Source: Lasioglossum baleicum
Taxonomy: Eukaryota > Arthropoda > Insecta > Hymenoptera > Halictidae
Length of the DNA: 64,000 nucleotides
Direction: 5' to 3'
Assembly: GCF_051020765.1 (NCBI RefSeq)
Contig: NW_027469287.1
Location: 124,001-188,000 of the forward strand
Positions 51,892 through 62,500 of this stretch are shown here, one piece after another. A program made the position numbers and the translations under genes. How positions within the stretch are numbered: position 1 is the stretch's first letter; each line of letters begins with the position of its first letter. The notes below the pieces were generated by a model. That model was not told the origin of the DNA, ran no database searches, and worked only from the letters and a program-made list of their open reading frames with translations.

Positions 51892-54219
51892 TGGATGCAT
51901 CCTCTCGCACGTGTTTTTGCTCGACTAGCCATGCGCATCCCAAAAAACCTGCGCATGCGCATCCCACAAAACCTCGCACGTGTTTTTACTCGACTAGCCT
52001 GCGGGATGCATCCTCTCGCACGTGTTTTTACTCGACTAGCCTGCGGGATGCATCCTCTCGCACGTGTTTTTACTCGACTAGCCTGCGGGATGCATCGTCT
52101 CGCACGTGTTTGTGCTCGACTAGCCTGCGGGATGCATCCTCTCGCACGTGTTTTTACTCGACTAGCCTGCGGGATGCATCCTCTCGCACGTGTTTTTGCT
52201 CGACTAGCCTGCGGGATGCATCCTCTCGCACGTGTTTTTGCTCGACTACCCTGCGGGATGCATCCTCTCGCACGTGTTTTTGCTCGACTAGCCTGCGGGA
52301 TGCATCCTCTCGCACGTGTTTGTGCTCGACTAGCCTGCGGGATGCATCCTCTCGCACGTGTTTTTGCTCGACTAGCCATGCGCATCCCAAAAAACCTGCA
52401 CATGCGCATCCCAAAAAACCTGCGCATGCGCATCCCACAAAACCTGCGCATGCGCATCCCACAAAACCTCGCACGTGTTCTTACTCGACTAGCCTGCGGG
52501 ATGCATCCTCTCGCACGTGTTTTTGCTCGGCTAGCCTGCGGGATGCATCCTCTCGCACGTGTTTTTGCTCGACTAGCCATGCGCATCCCAAACAACCTGC
52601 GCATGCGCATCCCACAAAACCTCGCACGTGTTTTTACTCGACTAGCCTGCGGGATGCATCCTCTCGCACGTGTTTTTACTCGACTAGCCTGCGGGATGCA
52701 TCCTCTCGCACGTGTTTTTACTCGACTAGCCTGCGGGATGCATCGTCTCTCACGTGTTTTTACTCGACTAGCCTGCGGGATGCATCCTCTCGCACGTGTT
52801 TTTGCTCGACTAGCCATGCGCATCCCAAAAAACCTGCGCATGCGCATCCCAAAAAATCTGCGCATGCGCATCCCACAAAACCTGCGCATGCGCATCCCAC
52901 AAAACCTCGCACGTGTTTGTGGTCGACTAGCCTGCGGGATGCATCCTTTCGCACGTGTTTTTACTCGACTAGCCTGCGGGATGCATCCTCTCGTACGTGT
53001 TTTTGCTCGACTAGCCTGCGGGATGCATCCTCTCGCACGTGTTTTTGCTCGACTAGCCATGCGCATCCCAAAAAACCTGCGCATGCGCATCCCAAAAAAT
53101 CTGCGCATGCGCATCCCACAAAACCTGCGCATGCGCATCCCACAAAACCTCGCACGTGTTTGTGCTCGACTAGACTGCGGGATGCATCCTCTCGCACGTG
53201 TTTTTACTCGACTAGCCTGCGGGATGCATCCTCTCGCACGTGTTTTTACTCGACTAGCCTGCGGGATGCATCCTCTCGCACGTGTTTTTACTCGACTAGC
53301 CTGCGGGATGCATCGTCTCGCACGTGTTTTTGCTCGACTAGCCATGCGCATCCCAAAAAACCTGCGCATGCGCATCCCAAAAAATCTGCGCATGCGCATC
53401 CCACAAAACCTGCGCATGCGCATCCCACAAAACCTCGCACGTGTTTTTGCTCGACTAGCCTGCGGGATGCATCCTCTCGCACGTGTTTTTGCTCGACTAC
53501 CCTGCGGGATGCATCCTCTCGCACGTGTTTTTGCTCGACTAGCCTGCGGGATGCATCCTCTCGCACGTGTTTGTGCTCGACTAGCCTGCGGGATGCATCC
53601 TCTCGCACGTGTTTTTGCTCGACTAGCCATGCGCATCCCAAAAAACCTGCACATGCGCATCCCAAAAAACCTGCGCATGCGCATCCCACAAAACCTGCGC
53701 ATGCGCATCCCACAAAACCTCGCACGTGTTTTTACTCGACTAGCCTGCGGGATGCATCCTCTCGCACGTGTTTTTGCTCGGCTAGCCTGCGGGATGCATC
53801 CTCTCGCACGTGTTTTTGCTCGACTAGCCATGCGCATCCCAAAAAACCTGCGCATGCGCATCCCATAAAACCTGCGCATGCGCATCCCACAAAACCTCGC
53901 ACGTGTTTGTGCTCGACTAGACTGCGGGATGCATCCTTTCGCACGTGTTTTTACTCGACTTGCCTGCGGGATGCATCCTCTCGCACGTGTTTTTGCTCGA
54001 CTAGCCTGCGGGATGCATCCTCTCGCACGTGTTTGTGCTCGACTAGCCTGCGGGATGCATCCTCTCGCACGTGTTTTTACTCGACTAGCCTGCGGGATGC
54101 ATCCTCTCGCACGTGTTTTTGCTCGACTAGCCTGCGGGATGCATCCTCTCGCACGTGTTTTTACTCGACTAGCCTGCGGGATGCATCCTCTCGCAAGTGT
54201 TTTTACTCGACTACCCTGA
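51892..54219 (+). repeat. Region 18: third copy of 32.6-33.9 kb plus ACTTGCC segment
   Basis: GTTCTTAC at 52480 lies exactly 19,280 bp after 33200, and TTTGTGGTCG with CTCTCACG follows as in the other copies. Similarity to region 15 ends near 53.2 kb. The final 342 bp, 53878-54219, is an ACTTGCC segment. Its private GCAAGTG near 54194 removes one E-box. No gene. Confidence 0.86.
53878..54219 (+). repeat. ACTTGCC segment, copy 3 of 4
   Basis: This has the same 342-bp layout ending at a marker junction. It carries the private GCAAGTG change near 54194. It is followed by the same two-unit CACAAAACC B block that follows copies 2 and 4. Confidence 0.9.
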
Positions 54220-57200
54220 TGGATGCATCCTCTCGCACGTGTTTTTGCTCGACTAGCCATGCGCATCCCACAAAACCTGCGCATGCGCATCCCACAAAAC
54301 CTCGCACGTGTTTTTACTCGACTAGCCTGCGGGATGCATCCTCTCGCACGTGTTTTTGCTCGGCTAGCCTGCGGGATGCATCCTCTCGCACGTGTTTTTG
54401 CTCGACTAGCCATGCGCATCCCAAAAAACCTGCGCATGCGCATCCCAAAAAACCTGCGCATGCGCATCCCACATAACCTCGCACGTGTTTTTACTCGACT
54501 AGCCTGCGGGATGCATCCTCTCGCACGTGTTTTTACTCGACTAGCCTGCGGGATGCATCCTCTCGCACGTGTTTTTGCTCGACTAGCCATGCGCATCCCA
54601 AAAAACCTGCACATGCGCATCCCAAAAAACCTGCGCATGCGCATCCCACAAAACCTGCGCATGCGCATCCCACAAAACCTCGCACGTGTTTTTACTCGAC
54701 TAGCCTGCGGGATGCATCCTCTCGCACGTGTTTTTGCTCGGCTAGCCTGCGGGATGCATCCTCTCGCACGTGTTTTTGCTCGACTAGCCATGCGCATCCC
54801 AAAAAACCTGCGCATGCGCATCCCAAAAAACCTGCGCATGCGCATCCCAAAAAATCTGCGCATGCGCATCCCACAAAACCTCGCACGTGTTTGTGCTCGA
54901 CTAGCCTGCGGGATGCATCCTTTCGCACGTGTTTTTACTCGACTAGCCTGCGGGATGCATCCTCTCGTACGTGTTTTTGCTCGACTAGCCTGCGGGATGC
55001 ATCCTCTCGCACGTGTTTTTGCTCGACTAGCCATGCGCATCCCAAAAAACCTGCGCATGCGCATCCCAAAAAATCTGCGCATGCGCATCCCACAAAACCT
55101 GCGCATGCGCATCCCACAAAACCTCGCACGTGTTTGTGCTCGACTAGACTGCGGGATGCATCCTCTCGCACGTGTTTTTACTCGACTAGCCTGCGGGATG
55201 CATCCTCTCGCACGTGTTTTTACTCGACTAGCCTGCGGGATGCATCGTCTCGCACGTGTTTTTACTCGACTAGCCTGCGGGATGCATCCTCTCGCACGTG
55301 TTTTTGCTCGACTAGCCATGCGCATCCCAAAAAACCTGCGCATGCGCATCCCAAAAAACCTGCGCATGCGCATCCCACAAAACCTCGCACGTGTTTTTAC
55401 TCGACTAGCCTGCGGGATGCATCCTCTCGCACGTGTTTTTACTCGACTAGCCTGCGGGATGCATCCTCTCGCACGTGTTTTTACTCGACTAGCCTGCGGG
55501 ATGCATCGTCTCGCACGTGTTTTTACTCGACTAGCCTGCGGGATGCATCCTCTCGCACGTGTTTTTGCTCGACTAGCCATGCGCATCCCAAAAAACCTGC
55601 GCATGCGCATCCCAAAAAATCTGCGCATGCGCATCCCACAAAACCTGCGCATGCGCATCCCACAAAACCTCGCACGTGTTTGTGCTCGACTAGCCTGCGG
55701 GATGCATCCTTTCGCACGTGTTTTTACTCGACTAGCCTGCGGGATGCATCCTCTCGTACGTGTTTTTGCTCGACTAGCCTGCGGGATGCATCCTCTCGCA
55801 CGTGTTTTTGCTCGACTAGCCATGCGCATCCCAAAAAACCTGCGCATGCGCATCCCAAAAAATCTGCGCATGCGCATCCCACAAAACCTGCGCATGCGCA
55901 TCCCACAAAACCTCGCACGTGTTTGTGCTCGACTAGCCTGCGGGATGCATCCTTTCGCACGTGTTTTTACTCGACTGGCCTGCGGGATGCATCCTCTCGC
56001 ACGTGTTTTTGCTCGACTAGCCATGCGCATCCCAAAAAACCTGCGCATGCGCATCCCAAAAAATCTGCGCATGCGCATCCCACAAAACCTGCGCATGCGC
56101 ATCCCACAAAACCTCGCACGTGTTTGTGCTCGACTAGACTGCGGGATGCATCCTCTCGCACGTGTTTTTACTCGACTAGCCTGCGGGATGCATCCTCTCG
56201 CACGTGTTTTTACTCGACTAGCCTGCGGGATGCATCCTCTCGTACGTGTTTTTGCTCGACTAGCCTGCGGGATGCATCCTCTCGCACGTGTTTTTGCTCG
56301 ACTAGCCATGCGCATCCCAAAAAACCTGCGCATGCGCATCCCAAAAAATCTGCGCATGCGCATCCCACAAAACCTGCGCATGCGCATCCCACAAAACCTC
56401 GCACGTGTTTGTGCTCGACTAGACTGCGGGATGCATCCTCTCGCACGTGTTTTTACTCGACTAGCCTGCGGGATGCACTGTCTCGCACGTGTTTTTACTC
56501 GACTAGCCTGCGGGATGCATCCTCTCGCACGTGTTTTTGCTCGACTAGCCATGCGCATCCCAAAAAACCTGCGCATGCGCATCCCACAAAACCTCGCACG
56601 TGTTTTTACTCGACTAGCCTGCGGGATGCATCCTCTCGCACGTGTTTTTACTCGACTAGCCTGCGGGATGCATCCTCTCGCACGTGTTTGTGCTCGACTA
56701 GCCTGCGGGATGCATCCTCTCGCACGTGTTTTTACTCGACTAGCCTGCGGGATGCATCCTCTCGCACGTGTTTTTGCTCGACTAGCCTGCGGGATGCATC
56801 CTCTCGCACGTGTTTTTACTCGACTAGCCTGCGGGATGCATCCTCTCGCACGTGTTTTTACTCGACTACCCTGATGGATGCATCCTCTCGCACGTGTTTT
56901 TGCTCGACTAGCCATGCGCATCCCAAAAAACCTGCGCATGCGCATCCCACAAAACCTCGCACGTGTTTTTACTCGACTAGCATGCGGGATGCATCCTCTC
57001 GCACGTGTTTTTGCTCGACAAGCCATGCGCATCCCAAAAAACCTGCGCATGCGCATCCCAAAAAATCTGCGCATGCGCATCCCACAAAACCTGCGCATGC
57101 GCATCCCACAAAACCTCGCACGTGTTTGTGCTCGACTAGCCTGCGGGATGCATCCTTTCGCACGTGTTTTTACTCGACTAGCCTGCGGGATGCATCCTCT

Positions 57201-58422
57201 CGTACGTGTTTTTGCTCGACTAGCCTGCGGGATGCATCCTCTCGCACGTGTTTTTACTCGACTAGCCTGCGGGATGCATCCTCCCGCACGTGTTTTTACT
57301 CGACTACCCTGATGGATGCATCCTCTCGCACGTGTTTTTGCTCGACTAGCCATGCGCATCCCAAAAAACCTGCGCATGCGCATCCCACAAAACCTCGCCC
57401 GTGTTTTTACTCGACTAGCCTGCGGGATGCATCCTCTCGCACGTGTTTTTACTCGACTAGCCTGCGGGATGCATCCTCTCGCACGTGTTTTTACTCGACT
57501 AGCCTGCGGGATGCATCGTCTCGCACGTGTTTGTGCTCGACTAGCCTGCGGGATGCATCCTCTCGCACGTGTTTTTACTCGACTAGCCTGCGGGATGCAT
57601 CCTCTCGCACGTGTTTTTGCTCGACTAGCCTGCGGGATGCATCCTCTCGCACGTGTTTTTGCTCGACTACCCTGCGGGATGCATCCTCTCGCACGTGTTT
57701 TTGCTCGACTAGCCTGCGGGATGCATCCTCTCGCACGTGTTTGTGCTCGACTAGCCTGCGGGATGCATCCTCTCGCACGTGTTTTTGCTCGACTAGCCAT
57801 GCGCATCCCAAAAAACCTGCACATGCGCATCCCAAAAAACCTGCGCATGCGCATCCCACAAAACCTGCGCATGCGCATCCCACAAAACCTCGCACGTGTT
57901 TTTACTCGACTAGCCTGCGGGATGCATCCTCTCGCACGTGTTTTTGCTCGGCTAGCCTGCGGGATGCATCCTCTCGCACGTGTTTTTGCTCGACTAGCCA
58001 TGCGCATCCTAAAAAACCTGCGCATGCGCATCCCACAAAACCTGCGCATGCGCATCCCACAAAACCTCGCACGTGTTTTTACTCGACTAGCCTGCGGGAT
58101 GCATCCTCTCGCACGTGTTTTTACTCGACTAGCCTGCGGGATGCATCCTCTCGCACGTGTTTTTACTCGACTAGCCTGCGGGATGCATCCTCTCGCACGT
58201 GTTTTTACTCGACTAGCCTGCGGGATGCATCCTCTCGCACGTGTTTGTGCTCGACTAGCCTGCGGGATGCATCCTCTCGCACGTGTTTTTACTCGACTAG
58301 CCTGCGGGATGCATCCTCTCGCACGTGTTTTTGCTCGACTAGCCTGCGGGATGCATCCTCTCGCACGTGTTTTTACTCGACTAGCCTGCGGGATGCATCC
58401 TCTCGCACGTGTTTTTACTCGA

Positions 58423-58476
58423 CTACCCTGATGGATGCATCCTCTCGCACGTGTTTTTACTCGACTACCCTGATGG
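58423..58476 (+). repeat. Doubled CTACCCTGATGG marker, 42 bp apart
   Basis: The marker junction normally occurs once per higher-order unit and is followed by a TTTTTG-type 27-bp A and a B block. Here two markers lie in consecutive A units (TGA ending at 58431 and 58473), the only such pair among the 25 markers found. One A monomer was duplicated locally. Confidence 0.92.
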
Positions 58477-59208
58477 ATGCATCCTCTCGCACGTGTTTTT
58501 GCTCGACTAGCCATGCGCATCCCAAAAAACCTGCGCATGCGCATCCCACAAAACCTCGCACGTGTTTTTACTCGACTAGCCTGCGGGATGCATCCTCTCG
58601 CACGTGTTTTTACTCGACTAGCCTGCGGGATGCATCCTCTCGCACGTGTTTTCACTCGACTAGCCTGCGGGATGCATCGTCTCGCACGTGTTTGTGCTCG
58701 ACTAGCCTTCGGGATGCATCCTCTCGCACGTGTTTTTACTCGACTAGCCTGCGGGATGCATCCTCTCGCACGTGTTTTTGCTCGACTAGCCTGCGGGATG
58801 CATCCTCTCGCACGTGTTTTTGCTCGACTACCCTGCGGGATGCATCCTCTCGCACGTGTTTTTGCTCGACTAGCCTGCGGGATGCATCCTCTCGCACGTG
58901 TTTGTGCTCGACTAGCCTGCGGGATGCATCCTCTCGCACGTGTTTTTGCTCGACTAGCCATGCGCATCCCAAAAAACCTGCACATGCGCATCCCAAAAAA
59001 CCTGCGCATGCGCATCCCACAAAACCTGCGCATGCGCATCCCACAAAACCTCGCACGTGTTTTTACTCGACTAGCCTGCGGGATGCATCCTCTCGCACGT
59101 GTTTTTGCTCGGCTAGCCTGCGGGATGCATCCTCTCGCACGTGTTTTTGCTCGACTAGCCATGCGCATCCCAAAAAACCTGCGCATGCGCATCCCATAAA
59201 ACCTGCGC

Positions 59209-59550
59209 ATGCGCATCCCACAAAACCTCGCACGTGTTTGTGCTCGACTAGACTGCGGGATGCATCCTTTCGCACGTGTTTTTACTCGACTTGCCTGCGG
59301 GATGCATCCTCTCGCACGTGTTTTTGCTCGACTAGCCTGCGGGATGCATCCTCTCGCACGTGTTTGTGCTCGACTAGCCTGCGGGATGCATCCTCTCGCA
59401 CGTGTTTTTACTCGACTAGCCTGCGGGATGCATCCTCTCGCACGTGTTTTTGCTCGACTAGCCTGCGGGATGCATCCTCTCGCACGTGTTTTTACTCGAC
59501 TAGCCTGCGGGATGCATCCTCTCGCACGTGTTTTTACTCGACTACCCTGA
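59209..59550 (+). repeat. ACTTGCC segment, copy 4 of 4
   Basis: This has the same 342-bp layout, 5,331 bp after copy 3. The flanking A run and CAC-led B block upstream are also shared with copy 3 from about 53.46/58.79 kb, so the duplicated piece is larger than the segment itself. Confidence 0.9.
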
Positions 59551-62500
59551 TGGATGCATCCTCTCGCACGTGTTTTTGCTCGACTAGCCATGCGCATCCC
59601 ACAAAACCTGCGCATGCGCATCCCACAAAACCTCGCACGTGTTTTTACTCGACTAGCCTGCGGGATGCATCCTCTCGCACGTGTTTTTGCTCGGCTAGCC
59701 TGCGGGATGCATCCTCTCGCACGTGTTTTTGCTCGACTAGCCATGCGCATCCCAAAAAACCTGCGCATGCGCATCCCAAAAAACCTGCGCATGCGCATCC
59801 CACAAAACCTCGCACGTGTTTTTACTCGACTAGCCTGCGGGATGCATCCTCTCGCACGTGTTTTTACTCGACTAGCCTGCGGGATGCATCCTCTCGCACG
59901 TGTTTTTGCTCGACTAGCCATGCGCATCCCAAAAAACCTGCACATGCGCATCCCAAAAAACCTGCGCATGCGCATCCCACAAAACCTGCGCATGCGCATC
60001 CCACAAAACCTCGCACGTGTTTTTACTCGACTAGCCTGCGGGATGCATCCTCTCGCACGTGTTTTTGCTCGGCTAGCCTGCGGGATGCATCCTCTCGCAC
60101 GTGTTTTTGCTCGACTAGCCATGCGCATCCCAAAAAACCTGCGCATGCGCATCCCAAAAAACCTGCGCATGCGCATCCCAAAAAATCTGCGCATGCGCAT
60201 CCCACAAAACCTGCGCATGCGCATCCCACAAAACCTCGCACGTGTTTGTGCTCGACTAGCCTGCGGGATGCATCCTCTCGCACGTGTTTTTACTCGACTA
60301 GCCTGCGGGATGCATCCTCTCGCACGTGTTTTTACTCGACTAGCCTGCGGGATGCATCGTCTCGCACGTGTTTTTACTCGACTAGCCTGCGGGATGCATC
60401 CTCTCGCACGTGTTTTTGCTCGACTAGCCATGCGCATCCCAAAAAACCTGCGCATGCGCATCCCACAAAACCTCGCACGTGTTTGTGCTCGACTAGCCTG
60501 CGGGATGCATCCTTTCGCACGTGTTTTTACTCGACTAGCCTGCGGGATGCATCCTCTCGTACGTGTTTTTGCTCGACTAGCCTGCGGGATGCATCCTCTC
60601 GCACGTGTTTTTGCTCGACTAGCCATGCGCATCCCAAAAAACATGCGCATGCGCATCCCAAAAAATCTGCGCATGCGCATCCCAAAAAATCTGCGCATGC
60701 GCATCCCACAAAACCTGCGCATGCGCATCCCACAAAACCTCGCACGTGTTTGTGCTCGACTAGCCTGCGGGATGCATCCTTTCGCACGTGTTTTTACTCG
60801 ACTAGCCTGCGGGATGCATCCTCTCGTACGTGTTTTTGCTCGACTAGCCTGCGGGATGCATCCTCTCGCACGTGTTTTTGCTCGACTAGCCATGCGCATC
60901 CCAAAAAACCTGCGCATGCGCATCCCAAAAAATCTGCGCATGCGCATCCCACAAAACCTGCGCATGCGCATCCCACAAAACCTCGCACGTGTTTGTGCTC
61001 GACTAGACTGCGGGATGCATCCTCTCGCACGTGTTTTTACTCGACTAGCCTGCGGGATGCATCCTCTCGCACGTGTTTTTACTCGACTAGCCTGCGGGAT
61101 GCATCGTCTCGCACGTGTTTTTACTCGACTAGCCTGCGGGATGCATCCTCTCGCACGTGTTTTTGCTCGACTAGCCATGCGCATCCCAAAAAACCTGCGC
61201 ATGCGCATCCCACAAAACCTCGCACGTGTTTTTACTCGACTAGCCTGCGGGATGCATCCTCTCGCACGTGTTTTTACTCGACTAGCCTGCGGGATGCATC
61301 CTCTCGCACGTGTTTTTACTCGACTAGCCTGCGGGATGCATCCTCTCGTACGTGTTTTTGCTCGACTAGCCTGCGGGATGCATCCTCTCGCACGTGTTTT
61401 TGCTCGACTAGCCATGCGCATCCCAAAAAACCTGCGCATGCGCATCCCACAAAATCTGCGCATGCGCATCCCACAAAACCTGCGCATGCGCATCCCACAA
61501 AACCTCGCACGTGTTTGTGCTCGACTAGACTGCGGGATGCATCCTCTCGCACGTGTTTTTGCTCGACTAGCCATGCGCATCCCAAAAAACCTGCACATGC
61601 GCATCCCAAAAAACCTGCGCATGCGCATCCCACAAAACCTGCGCATGCGCATCCCACAAAACCTCGCACGTGTTTTTACTCGACTAGCCTGCGGGATGCA
61701 TCGTCTCGCACGTGTTTTTACTCGACTAGCCTGCGGGATGCATCCTCTCGCACGTGTTTTTGCTCGACTAGCCATGCGCATCCCAAAAAACCTGCGCATG
61801 CGCATCCCAAAAAACCTGCGCATGCGCATCCCACAAAACCTCGCACGTGTTTTTACTCGACTAGCCTGCGGGATGCATCCTCTCGCACGTGTTTTTACTC
61901 GACTAGCCTGCGGGATGCATCCTCTCGCACGTGTTTTTACTCGACTAGCCTGCGGGATGCATCCTCTCGTACGTGTTTTTGCTCGACTAGCCTGCGGGAT
62001 GCATCCTCTCGCACGTGTTTTTACTCGACTAGCCTGCGGGATGCATCCTCTCGCACGTGTTTTTACTCGACTAGCCTGCGGGATGCATCGTCTCGCACGT
62101 GTTTGTGCTCGACTAGCCTGCGGGATGCATCCTCTCGCACGTGTTTTTACTCGACTAGCCTGCGGGATGCATCCTCTCGCACGTGTTTTTGCTCGACTAG
62201 CCTGCGGGATGCATCCTCTCGCACGTGTTTTTGCTCGACTACCCTGCGGGATGCATCCTCTCGCACGTGTTTTTGCTCGACTAGCCTGCGGGATGCATCC
62301 TCTCGCACGTGTTTGTGCTCGACTAGCCTGCGGGATGCATCCTCTCGCACGTGTTTTTGCTCGACTAGCCATGCGCATCCCAAAAAACCTGCACATGCGC
62401 ATCCCAAAAAACCTGCGCATGCGCATCCCACAAAACCTGCGCATGCGCATCCCACAAAACCTCGCACGTGTTTTTACTCGACTAGCCTGCGGGATGCATC

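Larger units (their letters stand above)
54220..59550 (+). repeat. Region 19: copy of 19.1-22.8 kb at about 35.2 kb distance
   Basis: Module order follows 19.1-22.8 kb at offsets of 35,308 to 35,218 bp. The junction GCATTGTC at 21254 appears as GCACTGTC at 56478, and GCATCCTAAAA at 22792 as 58010. Marker junctions end at 56874, 57312, 58431, 58473 and 59550. After about 58.7 kb the layout instead matches 53.3 kb onward at an offset of 5,331 bp. No gene. Confidence 0.86.
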
